Source of the DNA: Clostridiales bacterium
GTDB lineage: Bacteria; Bacillota; Clostridia; Lachnospirales; Lachnospiraceae
Assembly (NCBI GenBank): GCA_018376135.1
Contig: JAHABX010000018.1
Coordinates: 9,322 to 73,321, forward strand
Direction of reading: 5' to 3'
Length of the DNA: 64,000 nucleotides
Below are positions 42,941 to 52,486 of this stretch, in pieces. The notes under the pieces are model-generated. The model was not told where the DNA came from, did not search any database, and saw only the letters and a list, made by a program, of their open reading frames with translations. Positions within the stretch are counted from its first letter, which is position 1. Each line of letters starts with the position of its first letter. Both the position numbers and the translations under genes were made by a program.

Positions 42941-44219
42941 TCAGGTAAATACAAGAGCACTTGTGCTGGAGCTCCTTCTGGAGGTTACCTCCGGGAAGGA
43001 GTACAGCCATGTGGCTGTCCGCGGGATTTTGGAAAAATATCAGTATCTTGGCAAGCAGGACCGTGCCTTCCTGACCAGAGTGGCGGAAGGGACCATCGAG
43101 CGTATGCTGGAGCTTGATTACATTATTAATCAGTTTTCCAAAGTCCCGGTGAACAGGATGAAGCCGGTGATCCGCAATATTCTCAGAATGTCGGTTTATC
43201 AGATCAAGTATATGGACCGGATCCCGGATTCTGCAGTGTGCAATGAAGCGGTAAAGCTGGCGCAGAAGAAGGGATTTGCAAATCTGAAGGGATTTGTGAA
43301 CGGAGTCCTGAGAAATATTGCCAGAGGACTTTCCGATATTCAGTATCCGGATCTGTCTGTCCGGTATTCCACGCCCAAATGGATCGTGGAGCAGTGGACG
43401 GAGGAATATGGTGCAGAGACGGCCTGCAGGATGCTGGAAGACCAGTACAGAGAAAAACCGGTGACCATCCGGGTGAATCTGCAGAAGATTACAAAAGAAC
43501 AGTTAAAAAAGAGACTGGAATCCGAAGGCGTTTGCGTACAGGAGCCAAAAGAGGTGGACTGTGCCCTGGCAATCTCGGATTATGACTATTTACGGGCAAT
43601 TCCCTCCTTTCGGGAGGGGCTTTTTCAGGTACAGGATGTAAGCTCCATGATGGCAGCGCTTATGGCAGAACCGAAGGAAGGAGATTACTGCATGGATGTA
43701 TGTGCAGCTCCGGGAGGCAAGAGCCTGCATCTGGCGGACCTGATGAAAGGGACCGGTATGGTGGAGGCCCGGGATCTGACAGATTATAAGGTGGGGCTGA
43801 TACAGGAAAATATTGAGCGCAGCGGTGTGGCCAATATGAAGGCAGTTCGTATGGATGCCACGGTCCCGGACGAAGCCTCCGTGGAAAAAGCAGATATACT
43901 GATTGCAGATCTGCCCTGTTCGGGCCTGGGAGTGCTGAATAAGAAAAGTGATCTGAAATACCGTATGAGCAGAGAGCAGCAGGAGGAGCTGGTGGCACTC
44001 CAGCGCAGGATACTGGATACCGTATGGCAGTATGTGAAGCCGGGCGGGACGCTGATTTACAGCACCTGTACGGTACATAAGGAAGAAAACGAAGGCAATG
44101 CGCGGTGGTTTGCCGAAAACTATCCCTTTACGCTGAAGGATCAGGTACAGATGCTTCCGGGTATAGATCCGTGGGATGGATTCTACATCGCGAAGCTGGA
44201 AAGGAAGCCCCATGATTGA
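42933..44219 (+). CDS. rsmB: 16S rRNA m5C967 methyltransferase RsmB
   Basis: A 428-residue SAM-dependent methyltransferase. An N-terminal NusB-like RNA-binding domain (TRALVLELLLEV...DRAFLTRVAEGTIERMLELD) precedes the Rossmann catalytic domain with CAAPGGKSLHLA (SAM), DLPCSGLGVLNKKSDLKYR (Cys) and YSTCTVHKEENE (catalytic Cys). It starts with GTG at 42933, supported by GGAGG 8 nt upstream. It overlaps yugP and rlmN by 8 nt each. Confidence 0.95.
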   Translation: MTDQVNTRALVLELLLEVTSGKEYSHVAVRGILEKYQYLGKQDRAFLTRVAEGTIERMLELDYIINQFSKVPVNRMKPVIRNILRMSVYQIKYMDRIPDSAVCNEAVKLAQKKGFANLKGFVNGVLRNIARGLSDIQYPDLSVRYSTPKWIVEQWTEEYGAETACRMLEDQYREKPVTIRVNLQKITKEQLKKRLESEGVCVQEPKEVDCALAISDYDYLRAIPSFREGLFQVQDVSSMMAALMAEPKEGDYCMDVCAAPGGKSLHLADLMKGTGMVEARDLTDYKVGLIQENIERSGVANMKAVRMDATVPDEASVEKADILIADLPCSGLGVLNKKSDLKYRMSREQQEELVALQRRILDTVWQYVKPGGTLIYSTCTVHKEENEGNARWFAENYPFTLKDQVQMLPGIDPWDGFYIAKLERKPHD

Positions 44220-45246
44220 TATCAAATCCCTGACTTTAAAGGAGCTTCAGGAAGAAATAGAAAAGCTGGGAGATAAAAAGTTCCGTGCAAAACAGATCTA
44301 CAGCTGGATGCATGAAAAGCTGGCAGATGATTATTCGCAGATGACGGACATTTCCAGGGGACTCAGGGAAAAGCTGGCGCAGGACTATGAGCTGACCAGA
44401 CTTTCCATTGTGGAGGTACAGACCTCAAAGATCGATGGTACCAGCAAGTTTCTGTTCCGTCTGTCGGACGGCAATGTGATCGAGAGTGTGCTGATGAAAT
44501 ATCATCATGGCAATTCTGTGTGCATTTCCTCACAGGTGGGCTGCAGAATGGGCTGCCGCTTCTGTGCATCCACGCTGGATGGGCTGGAGCGGGGTTTAAA
44601 GCCATCGGAGATGCTGGATCAGATCTATCAGATCCAGAAATGGTCCGGGGAACGGGTGCATAACGTGGTAGTCATGGGAACCGGAGAACCCCTGGATAAT
44701 TATGAGGCGTTGCTTCGTTTTCTGGAGCTTCTGACCTGTGAGGGAGGTCTTCATATCAGCCAGAGAAATGTGACGGTATCTACCTGCGGAATCGTGCCCC
44801 GTATGCGGCAGCTTGCAGACGAAAAGCTTCAGATCACGCTGGCACTCTCTCTTCATGCCTCCAGTCAGGAGAAGCGTAAAGGTCTTATGCCGGTGGCGAA
44901 CAAATATGAGCTGTCGGAGGTCATGGATGCCTGCCGTTACTATTTTGAGCAGACCGGAAGGCGGCTTACCTTCGAGTACAGTCTGGTGGGCGGAGTGAAC
45001 GATACCGAAGAGGATGCGCGGGAATTGATCGCTTTGGTAAAGCCCCTTAACTGCCATGTCAACCTGATTCCGGTCAATCCGATCAAGGAGAGGGATTATG
45101 TGCAGTCCGGGCATCAGACCATTGTCAGATTTAAAAATAAGCTTGAAAAATCAGGAATAAATGTTACTATTAGAAGAGAAATGGGTAGAGACATAGACGG
45201 TGCCTGTGGACAGCTCCGCAAGAGCTATATGGATACAGAAAAGTGA
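44212..45246 (+). CDS. rlmN: Dual-specificity 23S rRNA/tRNA adenine-C2 methyltransferase RlmN
   Basis: A 344-residue radical-SAM enzyme methylating A2503 of 23S rRNA and A37 of tRNAs. The iron-sulfur motif CRMGCRFCAS, SAM-site VVMGTGEPLDNY and C-terminal methyl-carrying cysteine in DIDGACGQLR are present. The start at 44212 gives the normal N-terminus MIDIKSLTLKEL; AGGAAG lies upstream. Confidence 0.95.
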   Translation: MIDIKSLTLKELQEEIEKLGDKKFRAKQIYSWMHEKLADDYSQMTDISRGLREKLAQDYELTRLSIVEVQTSKIDGTSKFLFRLSDGNVIESVLMKYHHGNSVCISSQVGCRMGCRFCASTLDGLERGLKPSEMLDQIYQIQKWSGERVHNVVVMGTGEPLDNYEALLRFLELLTCEGGLHISQRNVTVSTCGIVPRMRQLADEKLQITLALSLHASSQEKRKGLMPVANKYELSEVMDACRYYFEQTGRRLTFEYSLVGGVNDTEEDARELIALVKPLNCHVNLIPVNPIKERDYVQSGHQTIVRFKNKLEKSGINVTIRREMGRDIDGACGQLRKSYMDTEK

Positions 45247-45257
45247 GGTGAAGACCT

Positions 45258-45986
45258 GTGCAGACATCGGTTGCGTTGACAGACATTGGACGCAGGAGAA
45301 AAGTGAATCAGGATTATGTGTATGCTTCCGACCAGCCAATAGGTAACCTTCCCAATCTTTACATTGTTGCAGACGGGATGGGAGGACATAAGGCAGGAGA
45401 TCTTGCGTCATCCTATGCGGTGAAGAAGATCGTGGAGGCTGTGCAGAGATGTGCGGATACCAGACCGGCACTGATTCTGCAGAAAGCGATTCGGTATGCC
45501 AATTACCGTTTGTATGAAAAAGCAAATGAGAGTGAGGATTACCATGGCATGGGAACTACGCTGGTGGTTCTGACGATCTGCGGACATGAAGCACTGGCTG
45601 TGAATATCGGAGACAGCAGGCTGTATGAGGTGGCGCCGGAAGGGATCCGGCAGATCTCAGAGGACCATTCTCTGGTGGCAGAGCTGGTGCGTAAGGGTGA
45701 ACTGAGCCCTGAGGACGCAAGAAGACATCCGGATAAGAATATTATTACAAGAGCATTGGGAATTCAGGAGGAGACAGAGATGGATCTGTTCCCGTTCCAT
45801 GCAGAATCCGGGAACCGGTATCTCCTCTGTTCTGACGGTCTGAGCAATATGGTGGAGGATACGGAACTCTGCCGGGTGATCCAGAAGGATAAGGCAGTCA
45901 GTGAGATTGGCGGTGAGCTGATCCTGGAAGCGAACAGGAATGGCGGAACAGACAATATTTCCGTGGTACTGGTAGAAATAGAATAA
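45258..45986 (+). CDS. prpC: PP2C-type Ser/Thr protein phosphatase (Stp/PrpC)
   Basis: A 242-residue manganese-dependent phosphatase that reverses phosphorylation by the adjacent PASTA kinase. PP2C motifs: NQDYVYA, VADGMGGHKAGDLAS, GMGTTLVVL, NIGDSRLYEV, LLCSDGLSNMV and GGTDNISVVLVE. It lies 11 nt after rlmN and 15 nt before the kinase, the standard Firmicutes phosphatase-kinase pair. Confidence 0.95.
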   Translation: MQTSVALTDIGRRRKVNQDYVYASDQPIGNLPNLYIVADGMGGHKAGDLASSYAVKKIVEAVQRCADTRPALILQKAIRYANYRLYEKANESEDYHGMGTTLVVLTICGHEALAVNIGDSRLYEVAPEGIRQISEDHSLVAELVRKGELSPEDARRHPDKNIITRALGIQEETEMDLFPFHAESGNRYLLCSDGLSNMVEDTELCRVIQKDKAVSEIGGELILEANRNGGTDNISVVLVEIE

Positions 45987-46001
45987 CAGTGAGGTAAGAT
46001 T

Positions 46002-48164
46002 ATGATCAAAGTAGGAACGATAGTGGGCGACCGCTATGAGATCCTGGAAAAAATTGGAGTCGGCGGCATGGCGGAGGTCTTTAAAGGCAAAGACCATAAG
46101 CTCAACCGTTTTGTTGCAGTAAAGGTGTTAAAGGAAGAATTTCGTGAAAACGAAGGCTTCGTAAAAAAGTTCAAGGAAGAAGCACAGGCTGCGGCAGGTC
46201 TTGCCCATCCTAATATTGTGAATGTATATGATGTGGGCAATGAAAACGGAATCTACTATATTGTAATGGAGCTGGTAGAAGGAATCGTTTTAAAGAACTA
46301 TATTGAGAGGAAGGGACGTCTGACTATCAAGGAGGCGACCAGCATTGCGATCCAGGTGTCTGCAGGGCTGGAAGTAGCACATAACAATCAGATCGTCCAC
46401 CGGGATATCAAGCCGCAGAACATTATCATTTCCAGAGAGGGAAAGGTAAAGGTTACGGACTTTGGTATTGCGAAGGCGACCACTTCTCAGACGACCACTT
46501 CCACTGCCATGGGATCCGTGCATTATGCATCGCCGGAGCAGGCAAGAGGCGGTTATGTGGACCACCGGAGCGATATCTATTCTCTTGGTATTGTGCTTTA
46601 TGAGATGGTGACCGGACGGGTTCCCTTTGACGGTGAGACAGCCGTTACAGTAGCTGTGAAGCATCTGCAGGAGGAGATGGTGTCTCCGCGCACATATTGC
46701 GAGGATATCCCCTTCAGTCTGGAGCAGATCATCCGCAAATGTATGGAAAAGAGCCCGGACCGCAGATATCAGGATATCGGCGATCTGATGGCAGATCTGA
46801 AGCAGTCCCTGATGGATCCGGATGGTGATTTTGTGAAACGGGTAGATCTGGATGAACAGGCGAAGACAGTGATTATGACAAAAGGTACCGCGTCAAAGGT
46901 GAAGGATGCCAGAAGGGCAGATTATATAGAAGAGCCGGATGATGAAGACGACGATGATGAATATGACGAGGATGATGAAGACGACGAGGACGATGATGAG
47001 GAATTAAGTCCCACCGTAGAAAAGGTCATGACCATTGCAGGAGCCGCTCTTGCAGTGATCATTGTGATCATTCTGCTTCTTCTGTTTTCCCGGATGCTTG
47101 GCATCGGCAAAGGATCGGAGGAAGACAGCAAGGATAACCAGCAGACCGAGGAGACTCTGGATCCGGATCAGGACCAGGAGGATGAGAGCAGCAGCAACGA
47201 AAATACGGTTGTGATGCCGGATCTGCTTGGAAAGACCATGACTGAGGCAAAGATCGAGCTGGAAGAGATCGGGCTTTCCATTGTCCTGAAAGGAAATGAG
47301 ACCTCGGACAAATACCGTGCAGGGCAGATTATAGAACAGAGCATTGCCGATGGGGAAAGAGTCTCTGTGGGCAGCACCGTGGATGTGATGATCGCCGGAG
47401 CTGGCTCCGGTTCTGCTGATACGGAACAGACGCCGTCTACGGAACAGGAAGAACCGGAAACGGAACAGGTGAAGGTTCCAAAAGTAACCGGTCAGACGGA
47501 AGCGGATGCGAAGAGTGCACTGACTGCGGCAGGACTGACGGTTGGAAGCGTGACAGAGAGCGCAAGTGATACCGTGGAGAAGGGCAAGGTCATCAGCCAG
47601 AGTCTGTCTGCAGACAGCAGCGTGGATAAAGGGACAAAGGTCAATCTTGTTCTGAGCAGCGGACCGAATAAGAAGAAGGTAACGGACGTGATCGGGCATG
47701 AGGTCAACCGTGCCACCGGAGAGCTGCAGAGTGACGGTTTTGTGGTTGAGGTAAAGGAAGTTGAATCTGATGATATCAGAGAAGGACTTGTTATCAGCTC
47801 GGATCCGGCAAAGGGGACCTATGCAGAACCGGGCAGCACAGTCAAGATCACCGTCAGCAAAGGAAGAAAGCAGGTGGAAATACCTGACGTAACGGTAAAT
47901 ATGAATTTTGAGGCAGCAGCAGAGGCACTGGAGGATGCCGGCTTTGAAGGAACCATCAAGGAAGGCAGAGAGTCCAGTGAATCAGTAGGAGAAGGCTATG
48001 TGACCCGATATGATCCAAGGGGCAAGGTGGATCCGGATTCCACGGTGACGATTTATGTAAGTACAGGACCTGAGGTTGCGCCGGAACCGCCCGCATCAGA
48101 ACAGCCTTCTACGGAACAGCCATCTACGGAGCAGCCCTCTGCGGGACAGACTCCCTCCGTATAG
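46002..48164 (+). CDS. prkC: PASTA-domain Ser/Thr protein kinase (PrkC/Stk)
   Basis: A 720-residue membrane kinase that senses cell-wall fragments. The kinase domain (about 10-275) has the glycine loop IGVGGMAEVFKG, Lys41, HRDIKPQN and DFG. A linker with a striking acidic tract (about residues 309-335, nearly all Asp/Glu) precedes one membrane helix (about 341-363). Outside are four PASTA repeats (from about 403, 486, 556 and 625) and a Ser/Thr/Pro/Gln tail with repeated EQPST units that may span the wall. It regulates growth and division together with PrpC and RsgA. Confidence 0.95.
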   Translation: MIKVGTIVGDRYEILEKIGVGGMAEVFKGKDHKLNRFVAVKVLKEEFRENEGFVKKFKEEAQAAAGLAHPNIVNVYDVGNENGIYYIVMELVEGIVLKNYIERKGRLTIKEATSIAIQVSAGLEVAHNNQIVHRDIKPQNIIISREGKVKVTDFGIAKATTSQTTTSTAMGSVHYASPEQARGGYVDHRSDIYSLGIVLYEMVTGRVPFDGETAVTVAVKHLQEEMVSPRTYCEDIPFSLEQIIRKCMEKSPDRRYQDIGDLMADLKQSLMDPDGDFVKRVDLDEQAKTVIMTKGTASKVKDARRADYIEEPDDEDDDDEYDEDDEDDEDDDEELSPTVEKVMTIAGAALAVIIVIILLLLFSRMLGIGKGSEEDSKDNQQTEETLDPDQDQEDESSSNENTVVMPDLLGKTMTEAKIELEEIGLSIVLKGNETSDKYRAGQIIEQSIADGERVSVGSTVDVMIAGAGSGSADTEQTPSTEQEEPETEQVKVPKVTGQTEADAKSALTAAGLTVGSVTESASDTVEKGKVISQSLSADSSVDKGTKVNLVLSSGPNKKKVTDVIGHEVNRATGELQSDGFVVEVKEVESDDIREGLVISSDPAKGTYAEPGSTVKITVSKGRKQVEIPDVTVNMNFEAAAEALEDAGFEGTIKEGRESSESVGEGYVTRYDPRGKVDPDSTVTIYVSTGPEVAPEPPASEQPSTEQPSTEQPSAGQTPSV

Positions 48165-48167
48165 CTT

Positions 48168-49055
48168 ATGCAGGGAAGGATCATGAAAGGGATCGCAGGC
48201 TTCTACTATGTACTGGCAGAAGGCTTCGGTACCTATGAATGCAAGGCAAGGGGAATTTTCCGAAGTCAGAAGATCAAGCCGCTGGTAGGCGATGATGTGG
48301 AGATCGAGATTCTGGATGAGGAAGAGAAGACCGGGAATATTACGGAGATTCTGGAACGTAAGAGTCAGCTGATCCGACCTGCGGTGGCAAATGTGGATCA
48401 GGCACTGGTGATATTTGCAGCAGCAAAGCCGAAGCCCAATCTTTCTCTTCTGGACCGTTTCCTGATCATGATGGACCGCCAGGGGATCGAGACGATCATC
48501 TGTTTTAATAAGAAGGACGGAGTGCCCGCTGAGGAGCTGGAACGGCTGCGCCGGATCTATTCCGGCTGCGGAAGCCATATACTGTTTACCAGTGCAAAGC
48601 AGCAGGAAGGTATCGAAGAACTGAGAGATCTGCTCCGCGGACATACGACAACGGTGGCGGGTCCTTCCGGTGTGGGCAAATCCACATTGATCAATCTGCT
48701 TGTACCGGATGCAGATATGGAGACCGGGACGATCAGCAGCAGAATCGACCGTGGAAAGCACACCACCAGACACAGTGAGCTTTTCCGGATGGAAGCTGGC
48801 AGCTATATATTCGATACTCCGGGCTTCAGCTCTCTGGAGCTTGACCGGATGGAAAAGGAAGAACTAAGATACAGCTTTCCGGAATTCAGAAGCTATGAAG
48901 GAACATGCCGTTTTCAGGGCTGTGTTCATGGAAAGGAGCCTGGCTGTGCAGTAAAGGAAGCAGTAGAGGCGGGAAAGATCAGCCGGGAGAGGTTTGAGAG
49001 CTACAGCCTGCTTATGCAGGAATTACAGGAGAGGGAAAAAAGGAGATATTCATAA
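48168..49055 (+). CDS. rsgA: Ribosome small-subunit GTPase RsgA
   Basis: A 295-residue circularly permuted GTPase for late 30S maturation. N-terminal OB domain (GIAGFYYVLAEG), then NKKD, the P-loop AGPSGVGKSTLINLL, DTPGFSSLEL, and the C-terminal zinc site CRFQGCVHGKEPGC. The ATG at 48168 fits the common N-terminus MQGxIxKGIAGFYYV; an in-frame ATG at 48183 is too close to the GGGAAGGA site. The last base overlaps rpe. Confidence 0.94.
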   Translation: MQGRIMKGIAGFYYVLAEGFGTYECKARGIFRSQKIKPLVGDDVEIEILDEEEKTGNITEILERKSQLIRPAVANVDQALVIFAAAKPKPNLSLLDRFLIMMDRQGIETIICFNKKDGVPAEELERLRRIYSGCGSHILFTSAKQQEGIEELRDLLRGHTTTVAGPSGVGKSTLINLLVPDADMETGTISSRIDRGKHTTRHSELFRMEAGSYIFDTPGFSSLELDRMEKEELRYSFPEFRSYEGTCRFQGCVHGKEPGCAVKEAVEAGKISRERFESYSLLMQELQEREKRRYS

Positions 49056-49714
49056 TGAAAACATACTTATCACCATCTATTTTATCCGCAGATTTTGCAC
49101 ATTTGGGAGAGGATATCAGACGTGCGGAGGAAGCAGGCACACCATATCTGCATTATGACGTAATGGACGGCATGTTTGTTCCGAGTATTTCTTTCGGAAT
49201 GCCGGTGCTGGAGTCTGTTCGCAAGGTTACCGATATGGTGCTGGATGTCCATCTGATGATCGAAGATCCGGACCGCTATATTGATGAATTTGTCCGCTGC
49301 GGCGCAGACATTATCACGGTACACTATGAAGCCTGCAAGGATGTGAAGAAGACCATTCAGATGATCAAGGACAAAGGGGTAAAGGCGGGCGTGACCATTA
49401 AGCCCAATACTCCCAACAGCGTACTTGCGGATGTGCTTGACATGGTGGACATGGTGCTTCTGATGACTGTGGAGCCGGGCTTTGGCGGACAGGCCTACAT
49501 TCCGGAATCTACGGAGAAGATCAGGGAGCTCAGAAGAATGCTTGACGAGCGGGGGCTAGAGACTGATATCGAAGTGGATGGAGGAATCAAGAAGGAAAAC
49601 CTGCAGATGGTGCTGGATGCGGGAGCCAATGTGATCGTAGCCGGTTCCGCTATTTTTAAGGGAGATATCGGACAGAATGTAAAGGATTTTCTGGAGATCA
49701 TGTCAGGAAAGTAA
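49055..49714 (+). CDS. rpe: Ribulose-phosphate 3-epimerase
   Basis: A 219-residue TIM-barrel enzyme of the pentose phosphate pathway. Motifs: LSPSILSADFAHLG, HYDVMDGMFVPSISFG, DVHLMIEDP, MTVEPGFGGQ and EVDGGIKKEN, including the catalytic Asp residues and metal ligands. It overlaps rsgA and thiN by one base each (TAATG). Confidence 0.96.
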   Translation: MKTYLSPSILSADFAHLGEDIRRAEEAGTPYLHYDVMDGMFVPSISFGMPVLESVRKVTDMVLDVHLMIEDPDRYIDEFVRCGADIITVHYEACKDVKKTIQMIKDKGVKAGVTIKPNTPNSVLADVLDMVDMVLLMTVEPGFGGQAYIPESTEKIRELRRMLDERGLETDIEVDGGIKKENLQMVLDAGANVIVAGSAIFKGDIGQNVKDFLEIMSGK

Positions 49715-50382
49715 TGAACAGTAAAAATATGATGAATACATTGATTATCAGCGGGGGCAGTATCGATATCGATCTTGCCCTTCGTGTTTTAGAAGAAAAA
49801 TATGATCATATCATTGGCGTGGACGGCGGACTTGGGTTCTGTTATGAACAGAAGATACTGCCGACCCGTATAGTAGGCGATTTTGATACGCTGGACCCGG
49901 AGATTCTTGCCTGGTACAAGGACAATACCCAGGTGGAGATCCGGGAATATAATTCGGTCAAGGATGCCACGGATACCCAGATTGCTGTAGAACTGGCACT
50001 GGAGCTTGGCAGTACCCGGATCACGATCCTGGGTGCCACCGGAACAAGACTGGATCATGTGCTTGGAAATATACAGACTCTGTATCTTCCCCTGCAGAGG
50101 GGTGTGGACTGTGTGATTCTGGATCCGAACAATCGGATACGTCTGATAGAGAAGCAGTATGTGCTTCGCCGGGAAGAGCAGTACGGGAAGTATTTTTCTC
50201 TGATCCCGCTGACCACGGATGTGAAGGGCGTGACTCTGAAAGGAGTAAAATATCCCCTTGACAGATACCATTTCACCACATTGGGAAGCGGAAGCCTTGG
50301 TGTATCCAATGAGGTGCTGAAGGAGCAGGCGGAGATATCCATGGAAAGCGGAATTTTTGTGCTGATTGAGTCGAAGGATTGA
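49714..50382 (+). CDS. thiN: Thiamine diphosphokinase
   Basis: A 222-residue enzyme converting thiamine to thiamine diphosphate with ATP. N-terminal catalytic domain with IGVDGGLGFCYEQ, RIVGDFDTLDPE and GATGTRLDHVLGNI; C-terminal thiamine-binding domain near TTLGSGSLGVSNE. It closes the prpC-prkC-rsgA-rpe-thiN run. The M-start overlaps the rpe stop; an ATG at 49729 is an alternative. Confidence 0.94.
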   Translation: MNSKNMMNTLIISGGSIDIDLALRVLEEKYDHIIGVDGGLGFCYEQKILPTRIVGDFDTLDPEILAWYKDNTQVEIREYNSVKDATDTQIAVELALELGSTRITILGATGTRLDHVLGNIQTLYLPLQRGVDCVILDPNNRIRLIEKQYVLRREEQYGKYFSLIPLTTDVKGVTLKGVKYPLDRYHFTTLGSGSLGVSNEVLKEQAEISMESGIFVLIESKD

Positions 50383-50392
50383 GGAAAAGGGC

Positions 50393-50422
50393 TTGACGGA
50401 CTGGGAAATTCTGTGATATATT
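50393..50422 (+). promoter_or_regulatory. Probable promoter of rpsB-tsf
   Basis: TTGACG (50393-50398), 18 nt, TATATT (50417-50422), immediately after thiN. About 120 nt of leader follow. Confidence 0.6.
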
Positions 50423-50429
50423 ATTTAAG

Positions 50430-50552
50430 GTTGTGCAGAAGCAGGACCACTACGCAATAATCACGCGGACGGATTCCCGCAGCGGTGCCTTTACAGGTTC
50501 TACGGGAAGTGAAAAGTCACGCGGAAGAAAAACCAAAACGGAGGAAGAAAAA
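50430..50552 (+). other. Structured-looking 5' leader of rpsB
   Basis: The leader holds a TTCCCG/CGGGAA inverted pair and a repeated TCACGCGG (50460s and 50517s). Such leaders of ribosomal operons are often autoregulated by the encoded protein; no known motif is recognised here. Confidence 0.3.
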
Positions 50553-51281
50553 ATGAGCGTAATTTCAATGAAACAGTTACTGGAAGCAGGTGTTCATTTT
50601 GGTCATCAGACCAGAAGATGGAACCCTAAGATGGCAGAGTACATCTATACCGAGAGAAACGGTATCTACATCATCGATCTGCAGAAATCTGTAGGCAAGG
50701 TTGACGAGGCTTACAAGGCAATCGCTGACATCGCTGCAGAAGGCGGAAACATTCTCTTTGTAGGAACCAAGAAGCAGGCTCAGGATGCAATTGCAACCGA
50801 GGCAGAGCGCTGCGGAATGTTCTATGTAAACGAGAGATGGTTAGGTGGTATGCTGACCAACTTCAAGACTATCCAGGGACGTATTGCTAGATTAAAAGAG
50901 ATCGAGACCATGCAGGAAGACGGAACCTTTGATGTTCTGCCGAAGAAGGAAGTTATCGAGCTGAGAAAAGAGATGGATAAGCTTCAGAGAAACCTGGGTG
51001 GTATCAAAGAGATGAAGAGAATTCCGGATGCAATCTTTGTTGTAGACCCGAAGAAGGAGAGAATCTGTGTTCAGGAAGCTCATACTCTGGGAATTCCGCT
51101 GATCGGTATCTGCGATACCAACTGTGATCCGGAGGAGCTGGATTATGTGATCCCGGGTAACGACGATGCAATTCGTGCGGTAAAACTGATCGTTTCCAAG
51201 ATGGCTGACGCTGTTATCGAGGCAAATCAGGGTGAGGCAGAAGAGGTTGCAGAAGAAATGGAAGCTCCGGTAGAGGAGTAA
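50553..51281 (+). CDS. rpsB: 30S ribosomal protein S2
   Basis: A 242-residue ribosomal protein. Family motifs: [31 protein letters not shown] and [15 protein letters not shown], ending in an acidic Glu/Ala-rich tail. The start at 50553 follows CGGAGG and gives the usual N-terminus; the upstream in-frame extension is non-coding leader. It is co-transcribed with tsf. Confidence 0.97.
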   Translation: MSVISMKQLLEAGVHFGHQTRRWNPKMAEYIYTERNGIYIIDLQKSVGKVDEAYKAIADIAAEGGNILFVGTKKQAQDAIATEAERCGMFYVNERWLGGMLTNFKTIQGRIARLKEIETMQEDGTFDVLPKKEVIELRKEMDKLQRNLGGIKEMKRIPDAIFVVDPKKERICVQEAHTLGIPLIGICDTNCDPEELDYVIPGNDDAIRAVKLIVSKMADAVIEANQGEAEEVAEEMEAPVEE

Positions 51282-51308
51282 ATCACATCCCACAGGAGGA
51301 ATGAAATC

Positions 51309-52247
51309 ATGGCTATTACAGCAGCAATGGTAAAAGAGTTAAGAGAAATGAGCGGCGCAGGCATGATGGACTGTAAGAAAGCTCTGGCAGCTACCGATGG
51401 AGACATGGCAGCAGCAGTTGATTTCTTAAGAGAGAAGGGCCTTGCTACCGCACAGAAGAAAGCAAGCCGTATTGCAGCAGAGGGTATTGTTGCAACCGCT
51501 CTGTCTGAGGATGGAAAGACAGCAGTTGCAGTTGAAGTAAATGCAGAGACTGACTTCGTAGCAAAGAACGAGAAGTTCCAGAACTACGTTGCAGAGGTAG
51601 CAGCTCAGGCACTGACCACCAGTGCAGCAGACATCGAAGCATTCATGGCTGAGGCATGGGCGCTGGATACCAGCAAGACCGTTAAGGAAGAACTGGCAGC
51701 TCAGATCGCTGTGATCGGTGAGAATATGAACATCCGTCGTTTCCAGCAGATGAAAGAGGAGAACGGTTTCGTTGCTTCTTATATCCATGCAGGCGGCAAG
51801 ATCGGTGTTCTGATCGATGTTGAGACTGATGTTGTGAACGATGACATCAAAGAGATGGCAAGAAACCTGGCTATGCAGGTTGCAGCTCTGAAGCCGGTAT
51901 ACACCAACAGCAGCGAAGTAGATGAGAACTACAAGGCTCATGAGCTGGAGATCATCAAATCCCAGATCGAAAATGATCCGAAGATGGCAGGCAAGCCGGA
52001 GAAGGTTATTTCCGGAGCAGTTATGGGTCGTCTGAACAAGCAGCTCAAAGAGATCTGCCTGTTGGATCAGGTATACGTAAAAGCAGAGGATGGAAAACAG
52101 ATCGTATCTGCTTACGTGGCACAGGTTGCTAAGGCAAACAGTGCGAATATCGCAATCAAAGGTTTCGTACGTTATGAGACCGGCGAAGGTATGGAAAAGA
52201 AGAATGAGGATTTTGCAGCAGAAGTTGCAGCTCAGATGGGTAAATAA
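51309..52247 (+). CDS. tsf: Elongation factor Ts
   Basis: A 312-residue nucleotide-exchange factor for EF-Tu. UBA-like N-terminus with VKELREMSGAGMMDCKKAL, then ETDFVAKNEKF and the dimer core with YIHAGGKIGVL. CAGGAGG precedes the ATG, 27 nt after rpsB. Confidence 0.97.
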   Translation: MAITAAMVKELREMSGAGMMDCKKALAATDGDMAAAVDFLREKGLATAQKKASRIAAEGIVATALSEDGKTAVAVEVNAETDFVAKNEKFQNYVAEVAAQALTTSAADIEAFMAEAWALDTSKTVKEELAAQIAVIGENMNIRRFQQMKEENGFVASYIHAGGKIGVLIDVETDVVNDDIKEMARNLAMQVAALKPVYTNSSEVDENYKAHELEIIKSQIENDPKMAGKPEKVISGAVMGRLNKQLKEICLLDQVYVKAEDGKQIVSAYVAQVAKANSANIAIKGFVRYETGEGMEKKNEDFAAEVAAQMGK

Positions 52248-52288
52248 TTCTTTCAACCGATATAATAATATCTTTAGAAAAATTTATC

Positions 52289-52317
52289 TTGACAAATGAT
52301 GGGTTCAATGGTAACTT
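52289..52317 (+). promoter_or_regulatory. Probable promoter of the glucose-family PTS gene
   Basis: TTGACA (52289-52294), 17 nt, TAACTT (52312-52317), just ahead of the antiterminator site. Confidence 0.5.
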
Positions 52318-52330
52318 ATCTATATGATAT

Positions 52331-52360
52331 AGTATGTTACTGGAACGGCAGGCATTAACT
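52331..52360 (+). promoter_or_regulatory. RAT site for a BglG/LicT-type antiterminator
   Basis: The segment has the RAT layout: GTTACTG, a short internal gap, GCAGGC, then ATTAAC. Its 3' part (52350-52360) is also the left arm of the following terminator, so protein binding would block terminator folding. A LicT-type protein is encoded just downstream of the PTS gene. Confidence 0.78.
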
Positions 52361-52404
52361 ATGCATGAATATTTTGGATGTTTATGCATGTTAATGCCTT
52401 TTTT
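52350..52404 (+). terminator. Leader terminator of the PTS gene
   Basis: AGGCATTAAC-T-ATGCAT pairs with ATGCAT-GTTAATGCCT, followed by six Ts. It overlaps the RAT, the usual switch of BglG-family systems. Confidence 0.9.
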
Positions 52405-52486
52405 GTGTGTAAAACAGCAAATGCAGGGGCATAGTAAGCAGGTAGTGAATGTATGGAGCATCCGGGAAAAAACAGGAGGAATTGTC

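Noticed and set aside
50430..50552. Known ribosomal-protein leader motif before rpsB
   Set aside because: Some inverted repeats are visible, but no specific known leader motif could be matched by eye.
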